Source: Lobulomyces angularis
Taxonomy: Eukaryota; Chytridiomycota; Chytridiomycetes; Lobulomycetales; Lobulomycetaceae
Assembly (NCBI GenBank): GCA_027604685.1
Contig: JADHYX010000487.1
Coordinates: forward strand, 1 to 14,867
Direction of reading: 5' to 3'
DNA: 14,867 nucleotides
Below the pieces are notes generated by a model that was not told the origin of the DNA, did no database searches, and worked only from the letters and a program-made list of their open reading frames with translations. This document shows, in pieces, positions 1 to 8,770 of the stretch (positions within the stretch are counted from its first letter, which is position 1; each line of letters begins with the position of its first letter). Made by a program: the position numbers and the translations under genes.

Positions 1-116
1 AAAAATAAAATAAAAAAAAAAAAAACAAATGAAAATATAATAATAATATATATTTTATCTTTATTTTAATTTAATTTTTCTTTTTATTTTAGTTTCTTTT
101 CAATTTTTTTTTCTTA
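1..116. other. 3' flank of citrate synthase
   Basis: AT-rich sequence downstream of the citrate synthase stop codon (minus strand). It probably contains its 3' UTR and poly(A) site. No other feature is visible before the window edge. Confidence 0.6.
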
Positions 117-2046
117 TTATTTTCCTTCAAACATTTTTTTCAATGATTCGGTTGAAAGTGACTTTGGCCTTTAAGATGTTTATAATGTAAAAAAAAAAAT
201 TGTCTTTAAAAATTTAAACTTAAATATACCTTTCAATAGGGAATCCTAATGCTCTATCCCAAATTAAACCTGATAAGGCTCCTAAGGATCGTGAAACACC
301 GAATAGAACAGTATAGAAATCTTCTTCTTTAAAACCGTAGTACTAAAAGAAATAAAAAAATAAACTATATTATTTTTTTTTAATGTAACTTACTTGTAAT
401 AGAACACCACTGTGAGCATCAACATTTGGCCATGGATTTTTAGTTTTTCCGTGTTCCGTTAAAATTCCTGGGGCTAAATTGTAAACTTGTCCGACTAATT
501 TAAACATAGGGTCTTCTGGTAAATGTTTTAAAGCAAATTCTCTTTGGCATGCGTAACGAGGATCTGTTTTTCTTAAAACTGCGTGTCCATAACCTGGTAC
601 AACTTGTCCACTTTTTAGAGTTTTCCATAAGTAATCTGAAATTTCTTTATCAGTTGCTCCTGTACCAACTTCAGCTTGCATTTTTTTAATCCATCTGAGT
701 ACTTCTTGGTTGGCAAGACCATGCTATTTGAAAGTAGTAAAATTTCAGCAATCAGTCGAATTGAAGTACAAAAATGTATTTTTAAAGTTTGAAAAGTTTA
801 CTTACAAGTGGGCCAGCTAAACCATTCAATCCTGCTGCATATGAAAGATATGGATCTGATAATGCTGATCCTACAAGATGGGTAGTGTGTGCACTGAAGA
901 CAAGAAAAAAAAAATTAATTTTTTTATTAAAAATTTAATATGAATATATATTATTTTTAATAATGGATACTATTGTTGTTGTTTTCTTTAGTTTACTTTA
1001 CCTAACATTACCACCTTCATGATCAGAATGGATAGTAAGGTAGAGTCTCATTAATTCAGTAAAACCTTTATCGTTGTAACCTAAAAGTTTAGAGAAATTT
1101 TCGGAGTAATCCAAGTTTGCATCAACATTAAAATTTTGTTTTCCATCTTTAAAGACATTTTTGTAAATTCTAGAAGCAATGTTTGGCAATTTAGCAATTA
1201 AATCATTAGAATCTTCAAAGCAGTAATCCCAATATTCACTTTTTGGAACTCCATTTTGGTATGCCTTAGCAAAGGCACTTTCATGTTGTAATGCTGTAAC
1301 GGCTAAAGAAAATTGCGACATAGGATGTAAAGTATTAGGACATCTGTCAAGTAGATCTTCAACGTAGGAAGGGATGGCAGAACGGGCTGCCCAATCCTTA
1401 GACAATTGTCTAACTTGTTCTGTGGAAGGAATTTCACCGGTTAATAATAACCAAAAGAGACCTTCTGGAAGGGGCTCGTTTCCACCTTCTGCTTTAGGTA
1501 AAAGTTTTTGACATTCCGGGATAGTATATCCACGAAATCTAATACCCTAAAAAATAAAATGGTTTACCAAAGTGCATTTTAATTTTAATTTTTTACTTCT
1601 TCAGCATCCAAAACTGAAGGATCCCAAATTAAACCTTTAATTCCTCTCATACCACCGTAAGCCTTAAAAAAAAGGAAAAAAAAAAGTGAACGTTGAAAAA
1701 ATCAAGATCAGTAAAAAATACCATATCAACAGTTGTTTCACCTAAGACCTTTGATCCATGTTTAGCTCTAAATTCTTTAACTTCAGCTTGTTTTTTTGGG
1801 ATAATTTCCTTTAACCGGTCTTTTAAAGTTTGTGGTTTGCTAGAATAAAATCTTGCAGTAACGTTACTGTTTTTTGATAGGTTCAACTAAAAAAAATTAA
1901 TTTTTTTATTTTTTGTTTGGTTTAACAGTTTATTTTTTACGGAAAAAAAAAAGGAAAAAAAGTAAATTGATAAGATAGTTGAAGAAAGAATGATGCTCAT
2001 TTGGTTTAAAAAAACATACAAGTTGCGAACGAGAGATCGAATACAT
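117..2046 (-). CDS. Mitochondrial citrate synthase, eight exons
   Basis: It condenses oxaloacetate with acetyl-CoA to citrate in the mitochondrial matrix, the first step of the TCA cycle. Exons on the minus strand: 2046-2020, 1886-1722, 1662-1597, 1546-1002, 893-806, 723-394, 342-230 and 168-117; all introns are GT-AG and phases join exactly. The product is 461 residues, normal for the family. The catalytic triad is His298 ([12 protein letters not shown]), His344 ([16 protein letters not shown]) and Asp399 ([10 protein letters not shown]). Their 46- and 55-residue spacing matches the animal enzyme. A further conserved block, [11 protein letters not shown], lies at about 260-270. The start was chosen because the open frame at 1886 follows a 3' splice site (TTTTTTTAG) and lacks an ATG. 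A 9-codon upstream exon (MYSISRSQL, donor GTATGT) supplies one and completes a basic, Ser-rich mitochondrial presequence (MYSISRSQL, then [16 protein letters not shown]). There is no peroxisomal C-terminus (it ends FEGK), which argues against the glyoxylate-cycle isoform. Confidence 0.96.
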
Positions 2047-2184
2047 CAGGAAAAAAAAATTTTAATTTTAAGGAAAAAAAGTAAAATGAAATAATTTAAA
2101 GATTAAAAAAAAAAAAAAAAAAAAAAAATTAAACGTAGTGAAATCCGATAAGCCTCCAAAAAAAATCCAAAAAATCATTTTCAA
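2047..2184. promoter_or_regulatory. Shared upstream region of citrate synthase and ARL2
   Basis: The two start codons face away from each other across 138 bp, so both promoters and 5' UTRs must lie here or reach into neighbouring transcribed sequence. The region is mostly A-runs on the plus strand, including about 25 bases near 2105-2128. I see no convincing TATA box. A bidirectional, poly(dA:dT)-type nucleosome-free promoter is inferred from geometry only. Confidence 0.5.
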
Positions 2185-3086
2185 ATGACGGTAAAATTAT
2201 TATTTTTTTATTTTTTTTTGAATTTATTTTATTTTTGTTTTTTTAATAAAATGAATTAGATTTTGTTTTTTTTTCTTAAATCAGTTTTTTATTTTTATGA
2301 ACTAACGATCTCTAATTTTTTTTTTCAGCTTCTCACAGTTTTGAAAAAGAATAGACAAAAGGAGAAGGAAATCAGATTTTTGCTACTCGGATTAGATAAT
2401 GGCAATAAAAATATAAAATATTCATTATAAAATTTTTTTTTTTTTAGCTGGAAAGACGACGATTTTAAAAAAAATTAATGGCGAAGACATTAATTTAATT
2501 TCCCCAACTTTAGGTAAATAAACTACCTTCTTTTTTTTTAATTGTAATCAAAAATTTAAAGGCTTTAACATAAAAACTATTGAGCACAAAAAGTAACATA
2601 AAATAAAAATATTTACACAAAGAAGGTTTAATTAAATCATTTTATTTTTTAGTTATAAATTAAACATTTGGGATGTTGGAGGTCAAAAGAGTATACGTTC
2701 ATATTGGAAAAATTATTTTGAACATACTGATGGGTTGATCTGGGTGGTGGATTCTGCTGATCGAAGTGATAGATTGGAAATTTGCAAAAACGAATTGAAA
2801 TCTCTTTTAAAAGAAGAAGTAAAAAAGAAAAAAATAATAATTATATTCATAAAATTTTTTTTTTTTAAAATAGAGATTATCAGGAGCATCTCTATTAATT
2901 TTTTGCAATAAACAAGATTTACCATCAGCACTGAGTTTAGACGAAATTAGTTCAAGATTGGAATTAAAAACCATTAAAAGTCACCAGTGGAACATCTTTT
3001 CTTGCTCTGCTATCACTGGTGAAAATTTATTGAACGGTATAGATTGGATTGTTGATGATATTGCCTCTAGAATATATACATTTTAG
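2185..3086 (+). CDS. ARL2: ARL2-type small GTPase, six exons
   Basis: An ARF-like GTPase; the ARL2 family works with tubulin cofactors in tubulin folding and also has mitochondrial links. Exons: 2185-2190, 2329-2401, 2448-2513, 2562-2592, 2653-2818 and 2874-3086. The product is 184 residues, the same length as human ARL2. G-box motifs sit at the family positions: P-loop GLDNAGKTT at 23-31, the switch-I threonine in SPTLGFNIKT, WDVGGQ ending at Gln70, NKQD at 126-129 and the CSA box near the C-terminus. Exon 1 encodes only Met-Thr, so residue 2 is not the glycine seen in most ARF-family proteins. That start is favoured because the frame then reads [16 protein letters not shown], close to the usual MGLLTILKK. 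Intron 1 contains an ACTAAC branch-like site at 2300-2306. Intron 2 (2402-2447) starts with GC. An AATAAA lies about 70 nt past the stop, near 3156. Confidence 0.95.
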
Positions 3087-3417
3087 AAATTTATTACTAT
3101 TTTATTTTTTAATTTTTCGCATGTAAATATTTGCTAATTTTTTTTTTATAGTTGAAATAAATTTTTTTTTTTAGTTCAAAAATTATATTACAAAAAAATT
3201 AAAAAAAAAACTGTACAAATAAAAAACCAAAAAAAAAAAATGAAAAAAATATTGCTGTAAAGAAAAAAAAAAAAAAAATGAAAACAAAAACAGCAAATAA
3301 AAAAAAAAAAAACAAATATTGATGCAAAAAAAAAGAAAAAAAAATACTTAAATAAAAAAAAATTAAAAAAAAAAAAGAAGAAATATAAAAAATCTTATTT
3401 TTTTGTTTTTTTGTTTT
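3087..3417. other. Convergent intergenic spacer, A-run rich
   Basis: This spacer separates the 3' ends of ARL2 (plus) and the RNA-binding protein gene (minus). From about 3177 to 3385 the plus strand is nearly all A with scattered single G, C and T. No open frame or structured element is visible. It probably holds the two overlapping 3' UTRs and poly(A) sites. Confidence 0.7.
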
Positions 3418-5580
3418 TCAATAATTTGTAAAAGGATTCCAAATGTTGCTATTATTGACTTTTATACTTTTTGAATTTGTAGTTGCAGCAGTAGAAGTAG
3501 TATTCGTAGTACTTGTAGTGTTCATATTATAGTTTACATCAGCGCCAGAAGAGGATTTACTTTTATTTTTCAAATCATCCAATGGGTTAGAAATGAAAAA
3601 ACCGTTTGCATTCATTTCTCCATTGTTGTTGTTGCCCCAGATGTCCCTTGTGTTAATGATATTATTCTTTTGATATCTATTGTTGCTGTTGATTTCCACA
3701 GGTTTCGCCTTCACAAATATGTCAATATTGTTGTTACTATTTTTTTTTTCATATTTTTCTGTCTGTTCCTCCTTTGAACTGTTTGTAACTTGACTATTGC
3801 CGCCTTTGCTGTTGTGATCTTGTATAAGGTCTTTTTCTTTTAACAAAATTTTTTCTTTTTTTAAGAAGATATCTCTAGCATTTACTGATGAATTTAATTT
3901 CAGATTCTCAAATTCAGCTTGGATGGGTAGGCTGGTTGAAGGTTTAGCAAAAAAATTTTTGTTCAAATTATCAACAGGCGAGTTTTTATCCAAAACTTTA
4001 TCTTTATTTTTTAAACTTTCTTGGGTAAAAGAATTAGAGGTGGAGGGAGGAGGAGGGAGAGAAAGGAAATTCTGAATATTTCCAGGTCTACCAGCACCTG
4101 GTGTACGGTCAAATTTTAATAGGTTAGCTCCAGCGTTGCTATTTGGTGAGTTTTCAAAAAAATTACTAGATGTGGAGGTGGAACTGTTTGGACTCTGATT
4201 ATCAAATGAGGAGGAATGTTTAAACTCTTTTTGATTTTGATTAAAACTTTGAAAAAAATTTTGTTCCACTAAACTTTGGGATTGCTTTAACGAATGGCTG
4301 TTACTGTTAAAGTAATTTCTTTTACTTTGTTGAAAAGGCTGTGGTTGCTGTTGTTGCTGTTGTTGTTGTTGCTGCTGTTGTTGTTGCTGTTGAAGGTGAA
4401 GTTGTTGATTAGATAAAAACTGCTGCTGCTGTTGCTGCTGTAAGTGATGCTGCTGTACATTAGATTGATTAAATTGAAATTGCGACTGCTGTGTTGAAGT
4501 TTGAAACTGCTGCTGTTGCTGATGATGAAAATAGTTGTTATTATTTTTAATGGGAATGGGAATAGGTGAAACTGAAGTTTTTCTCTCTTGATTCAACTTT
4601 GGAGTACCCGCTCCTACAACTCCAGGCTGCTTTTGTTGTTGTGGTGGTAGTGGTTGTTGCTGCTGTATAGTAGAAGAATCTGCAACATTCAATTTGTTGG
4701 AGTCCCTTTGCAGTAACATTAGATTCGAAATTTTTTTATTGTGATCGCCTACGATACTAATTTTAGGATTCAAGTCCATATTGTCGTTGTGTTGTCGGTT
4801 ACTACTTTTGTTGCTTTGATTATTATTAGTATTGTTGTCATTTAAGGTGGTAACAAGTATTTGTCCATTTGAAAGATGGGAAGCTTCAGTCAGTGTTGGT
4901 TTAGGGGCACTTTTAGCAAAACTAACAACCAAGTTTGTCTCTTGTCTCAAGGTTAATCTTGCTAAAGAGGCATTTTGTTCCGTGTCAAAATAAGCGTATC
5001 CATATTTTCCATAGAAATGTGCTTCGCTGAAACTATAAAAATATATATTTTTTTTTAGGATTAGAAAAATTTTAGTAATTTAGTAATAAAAAAAATAATA
5101 CCCTTCAAATAGACCAAAAATTTTTTCAACTTCAATTTTGGTATAATTAGCAGGTAAATGAGTGATGTGCAAAATTTTACAGGGTAACCTGTGATCATCG
5201 TCAGGCTGAGGATAGGGAACTTCGTAAAATTTGTTAGCATTTTCATAGGTAGTGACACCAAATGGAGGTAAAAAATTTATGATAGCATTTAAACTGGATT
5301 CGTTGTTCTTAAATCTGACAAAACAAAATCTATCATAGAAACCGATTAAATCAAAACCAGGATACTTTCTAAAAGTTAAAAATAGCTCCCCTCTGTCAGT
5401 CTGCCTAAAATTGTAGGCAACGTGAATAGTTTTTGTGGATGATTGTATAGGAGTTTGTGGAGAATGTTGCAAATTGTTTTCTAAAGTGGTAGTTGGAGAA
5501 GTTTGGTTTGATAAAGATAAATTCTGAATTTGTTGTCTATATTTATGTGTCATATATGAAGTATTTGGTAGTGAAGTCAT
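3418..5580 (-). CDS. Tandem-RRM RNA-binding protein with Gln/Asn-rich tail
   Basis: Exons 5580-5102 and 5032-3418 join in phase across a 69-nt GT-AG intron that splits the second RRM; the product is 697 residues. RRM1 spans about 52-105 (RNP2-like IHVAYNF, RNP1-like RFCFVRF) and is divergent. RRM2 spans about 136-200 (KILHITHLP; RNP1 KYGYAYFD at 169-176). The remaining roughly 490 residues are low complexity: an almost uninterrupted run of 16 Gln, many Asn stretches, a PPPPS segment, and repeated Trp/Phe motifs (RDIF, RDIW, and NIWNPF near the end). The ATG at 5580 is preceded by an in-frame TAA, so it is the start. This architecture fits a cytoplasmic mRNA-binding or granule-forming regulator such as the fungal Whi3/Mei2-like groups, but I cannot assign a named orthologue. 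Binding to mRNA is inferred from the RRMs. The Q-rich tail suggests phase separation or prion-like assembly. Confidence 0.9.
4345..4392 (-). repeat. Polyglutamine-encoding triplet tract (16 codons)
   Basis: Sixteen consecutive Gln codons, a mixture of CAA and CAG on the coding strand, lie inside the RNA-binding protein gene. Shorter Q runs lie on either side at about 4420-4440, 4510-4520 and 4630-4665. The mixed codons make simple slippage less likely than in a pure CAG run, though length variation among strains would not be surprising. Confidence 0.9.
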
Positions 5581-5592
5581 TTTCTTTTTTTA

Positions 5593-5642
5593 CTAGAAAT
5601 AAAAAGATTAAAAATGGTATTTAAAAAATTTCTTAATCTTAC
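5593..5642 (-). other. Likely 5' UTR intron of the RNA-binding protein gene
   Basis: On the minus strand a strong donor (CTG|GTAAGATT) and a T-rich acceptor (TTTCTAG) enclose 50 nt just upstream of the start codon at 5580. The length fits the other introns of the window. No coding frame crosses it, because TAA stops precede the ATG. It is therefore proposed as a leader intron; transcript data would settle it. Confidence 0.5.
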
Positions 5643-5944
5643 CAGTTTTTTTTCTTATATATAATATTATTATTTGATATTATTATATACAAGTAATAAA
5701 TATACGAGGAAGAAATAGATGTTTGAAAATAAAAATTAAAAATTAAAAATAAATTCCAAAAAAAAAATAGTTAAAAAAAAATTAAATCTTTCTCTTCTTT
5801 TTTTTTTTTTAAATTATTTTTTTTAGTAAGTTTTAAAAAAAAAAAAGGTTAAAAAAAAGAAATAAAAAAACGAAAGAAAGTTTCTTTTTTTTTGGTTTGA
5901 AAAATGTTAAAAAAAAAAAAAAAATTTTCAGAAAATCTTTTCTT

Positions 5945-6124
5945 TTTCAGATTGACAAATTTTTGAAAAGTTGGGAGGATCAACGGTGGCGTCGCTTGGA
6001 CTCATGAAAAACGAGGGTTACACAACACACCCCACAGGGTTTTAAGCGGGCTCCAAATGATTTAAGTGACGTTGAGTTTGAAATTTATTAATGATTTAAT
6101 GAATTTTAAACTTTTAAAACCCTG
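5945..6124. other. GC-richer island with long hairpin potential
   Basis: Roughly 5950-6060 is far richer in G and C than its surroundings. Two nested stems can form. An outer 11-bp stem pairs 6035-6045 (cagggttttaa) with 6114-6124 (ttaaaaccctg). An inner 11-bp stem pairs 6075-6085 with 6102-6112, with one G-U. A one-sided 29-nt bulge (6046-6074) separates them. Both strands are interrupted by stops, so it is not obviously protein-coding. It could be a non-coding RNA gene or a dispersed repeat; I cannot match it to a known RNA family. Confidence 0.45.
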
Positions 6125-6189
6125 CAAATAAACTTCATTTAACGCTCGCGATTCAATTGAATCTGTGCAATTAAGGTATTAAAATTGAA

Positions 6190-6480
6190 CAAAAGTTTTT
6201 AATTTCACTCAATCAAACATTACAATTTAATGTGCAACAAAACTTAACAACTTTACAAGTTTTTAACATACGCAATCAACATAAAATATAATTAAGTTTT
6301 TAACCTGCGCTATGAGCATATAAAAATTTAACAAGCTTTTTAACCTACTCAATCAATAGTAAAGTTACTTAGTCTTAAGTGCAATCATTATAATCAGTTT
6401 TGGCCTATGCAAATCAACTGAATACACAATCATAATAGAGTTATATAGTAAGCTTTTACATAACGCAATGAGAATATTTA
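6190..6480 (+). repeat. Degenerate interspersed motif array
   Basis: A motif resembling aaGTTTTTAAC..acGCAATCAAC recurs with drift. The AAG landmark ends at about 6195, 6259, 6296, 6335, 6397 and 6452, with spacings of about 37 to 64 bases. The clearest copies are near 6258-6280, 6295-6320, 6334-6355 and 6451-6475. It looks like an old, diverged tandem or interspersed repeat, or a cluster of binding sites. No function can be assigned. Confidence 0.4.
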
Positions 6481-6768
6481 ATAACTACATAAGTTGAAAT
6501 TTAATTTTCATCGGTTAATAATTATCTATTCAGTTTTGGTTTACTAATAGTCAATAAATTATTTATTAACTATTCAACTTAATGTTCAATGAATGTTCAA
6601 TATTCATGAATTTTTGCAGAATTTTATTATTTATTTATTGCCTTCTAATTCATCGATTATATTATTTCTTATTATTAATTCAAGTGGAACATACTTGAAA
6701 GCTTTAATGTACTTGAAACCTTTATATAATAATAGGATACTGAATAATTATCACAAATTTACAATCCC

Positions 6769-6838
6769 TATTTTTTTTAATTTTTTATTATCCTTATTAA
6801 ACACTTTTTTTTTAATTTTTTATAATTCTTATTAAACA
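6769..6838 (+). repeat. 35-bp imperfect tandem duplication
   Basis: Two copies of a T-rich unit ending in cttattaaacact lie 35 bases apart (landmark at 6793 and 6828), with a few substitutions between them. It is probably replication slippage in AT-rich DNA. Confidence 0.6.
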
Positions 6839-7581
6839 CTTTTTTTTTTTTTCATTATAAGTAATATTACTTAATTGCTTTAATTTATAATTTTTCACGA
6901 TTTATTAATTATTTTTCATTATTTATTTATTTTTTTTTTCTTTCACAAAGTTTGTGTGTGACTTTTTCGTTTTAACCGCAATACAAAAGCGAACAAGCTA
7001 TCACAAAATTTACAAAAAAGCATTTAATTTTGGCCATTTTTGTAAGATCCAAATTGCAGGAATCATAACAGCAATCAACTCTGTTCATTCCAGTAAATTC
7101 GAACCCGTTCCTCTGTGCAAATACCACCAGTGTAAGCTTCAACAAAAATTAAAAAAAAATATTTGTGCTTAGATTTCAAACACCAACCCTCGAAGTGCCA
7201 TTTAAATTTGTGCTTATTGCACCCTTCTGTACCCATTCCGTACCACACCACATGTTTCACAAAAAAATCATTTACGTATGAAACTTTAGATACAAGTTTG
7301 ATACTTTAGTTCTTCCTCCAGCTCCATATTATACTACTAAATTTTTTTTTTTCGTTTTTTTTGCTGATTATATATATGCCTTTTTTTCCTATGCATAATT
7401 GGGCATTTTTTGCGTACTTCGTAATTTTTTCCTTAGGTTGACTCCTTGGCACCTTACCCTATCTTTTTTTTACATATTTCAGGCTGACATTTGCTGAAGA
7501 TCTTTTAAATATATATCTCTTTCTTTTTTTTTTTTTTTTTTTTCAAATAGATTTTTAGATTTATAGAAATACAGAAAAAAT

Positions 7582-8436
7582 ATGTCAACCAAACTAGTCG
7601 TTTTAACTGCTGCTCTCTCCATCGTTGCTGCTAGCAACAATTATAATCGTGTTAAGGAAACTACCCCTGCTAAAGTTTCTAAAACTTATCCAACTGCTAC
7701 CATCGTCCCTACAACTACAGCTGAACCAAAACCTTACACCACCGCTACCATCGCAAAAAAAACTTACACTACTGCTGCCTACACAAGTGTAGTTTCTACT
7801 GAGGTAAAACCTTATCCAACTGAAACTGTTCAAAAGAAAAAATGCCACAAAAAACCAGCTTACACTGCTACTCCAAAACCTACCAATGCCAAACCATATG
7901 GTGGGTATCAACCTGTAGATTACAAACCTGACTACAAACCTGTTGTCAAAAACACAGACAAAAACAGTGCACAACCTGCTCCTGGTCCTTATAACAATGG
8001 AAAGCCTGCTTTCAAAAATCATAACGGAAAACCTGAATCAACCGTATCTGAAGCACCTAAAACTTCTGAAGCACCTAAAACTTCTGAAGCACACAAAACT
8101 TCTGAAGCACCTAAAAGCACTGAAAAGGGCGAAAATACTAAAACTTCCGCAACCGAAGATTCCACTCCAACTAAACACCATCCAGTTACTGAAACTGAAG
8201 AACCCAAAACTACTAAACCAACCAAAAGTAGTACTAAGGAAAAGGAAACTACTGAACCAGCCAAAACTACTAAACCAGCCAAAACAACTGAAACTACCGA
8301 AAATACTGAACCAACCAGAGCTACTGAAACGACCGAAACTACTGAACCTACTACCGTTGCACCTACTAATCCTCAAAATACTACTCTTCCAACATCACTA
8401 AATGAAATTGCTGGATTAGATCTCACTGATGAGTAA
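7582..8436 (+). CDS. Secreted Thr/Ser/Pro-rich mucin-like protein
   Basis: A single uninterrupted frame of 284 residues. An N-terminal signal peptide is visible (MSTKLVVLTAALSIVAAS), with cleavage likely near residue 17. The rest is dominated by Thr, Pro, Lys, Glu and Ser. An N-terminal part has YTTAT/YPT-like motifs. A Tyr/Pro/Lys part contains the only Cys (KKKCHKK). A perfect-to-near-perfect SEAPKT repeat follows, then a long stretch of TTEPAK/TTETTEP-type repeats. Such sequences are usually heavily O-glycosylated and belong to fungal cell-wall or spore-coat proteins. No GPI-attachment or transmembrane tail is present in this frame; it ends LDLTDE. It would therefore be secreted or wall-associated rather than membrane-anchored, unless the end is spliced onward. 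Codons rich in C- and T-ending forms (ATC, GTC, ACC, GCT) suggest strong expression. No catalytic domain is recognised. Confidence 0.85.
   Translation: MSTKLVVLTAALSIVAASNNYNRVKETTPAKVSKTYPTATIVPTTTAEPKPYTTATIAKKTYTTAAYTSVVSTEVKPYPTETVQKKKCHKKPAYTATPKPTNAKPYGGYQPVDYKPDYKPVVKNTDKNSAQPAPGPYNNGKPAFKNHNGKPESTVSEAPKTSEAPKTSEAHKTSEAPKSTEKGENTKTSATEDSTPTKHHPVTETEEPKTTKPTKSSTKEKETTEPAKTTKPAKTTETTENTEPTRATETTETTEPTTVAPTNPQNTTLPTSLNEIAGLDLTDE
8047..8118 (+). repeat. Four 18-bp coding repeats (SEAPKT)
   Basis: Four head-to-tail copies of tctgaagcacctaaaact lie inside the secreted protein gene. The third copy has a substitution (APKT becomes AHKT) and the fourth diverges at its last codon. Near-identity at the nucleotide level points to recent tandem expansion. 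Confidence 0.95.
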
Positions 8437-8655
8437 ATTTCTTCATTAATTCCAATTTTTTTTTTTTTCTTTCCTAACATATTATTTGTAGAGGTAGAAA
8501 AAAACTTAAAATATATATATTATATTTTTTTAAATCAAATTTTTTTTTTTTAGAATTTCACTTTTGAAGTTTTCTACTGAAAACTAAAGTTTCAAACTTA
8601 TTTAAATCAAATTTCATTTTTGTTAATTTTTTTTTTGAGAAAAGTTCACTAAAAA
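8437..8655. other. AT-rich spacer after the secreted protein gene
   Basis: About 220 bases of mostly T- and A-runs, without an ATG on the plus strand. It includes two T-run/AG 3'-splice-like sites (near 8553 and 8670). It is probably the 3' UTR of the secreted protein gene. Nothing else is recognisable. Confidence 0.5.
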
Positions 8656-8770
8656 TTATTCTTTTTTTAGTGTTATCACAGTTTTTTCCTCCAAATCATC
8701 CTTATTTGCCCTTACATCATACACACTCTTCATCTTCTTCTTCCTCATCATCCTTCTTTCTGATTCCCCA

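Larger units (their letters stand above)
5643..7581. other. Long gene-poor intergenic region
   Basis: About 1.9 kb between two divergent genes (RNA-binding protein, minus; secreted protein, plus), so it must contain both promoters. It is heterogeneous: A/T runs at 5750-5940, a GC-richer structured island at about 5945-6124, a degenerate motif array at about 6190-6480, plain AT-rich sequence to 6900 with a 35-bp duplication, and a second GC-richer patch at about 6950-7330. A T-run (7525-7545) lies 40 bases before the next start codon. No open frame here has credible protein features. Confidence 0.75.

Noticed and set aside
2713..2931. Minus-strand frame opposite ARL2
   Set aside because: It crosses an ARL2 exon-intron boundary and reads T-runs as Phe. 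The plus-strand GTPase is unambiguous.
5061..5261. Second minus-strand frame over the RRM region
   Set aside because: It is a shadow of the RNA-binding protein gene and crosses its intron without regard to splice sites.
6593..6835. Open frame of 80 codons in the gene-poor region
   Set aside because: Its Phe/Ile/Leu/Asn composition follows from AT-rich DNA. It spans a 35-bp tandem duplication and has no recognisable motif.
7085..7140. Possible tRNA, from a GGTTCGAAT string on the minus strand
   Set aside because: No acceptor stem, anticodon arm or A box could be fitted around it.
6954..7260. Overlapping plus and minus frames with scattered Cys and His
   Set aside because: A zinc-binding domain was considered, but the Cys/His spacing fits no known finger and no splice sites extend the frames. 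It is reported only as a composition anomaly.
7603..8022. Long minus-strand frames opposite the secreted protein gene
   Set aside because: They are mirror images of a repetitive Thr/Pro/Lys coding sequence, rich in Ser, Phe and Arg, without start context or domains. The same applies to the frames at 8019-8376.
7943..8401. Plus-strand Leu/Lys-rich frame within the secreted protein gene
   Set aside because: It is an out-of-frame reading of the coding repeats (LKLLKHLK pattern from the 18-bp unit). The signal-peptide frame is clearly the real one.
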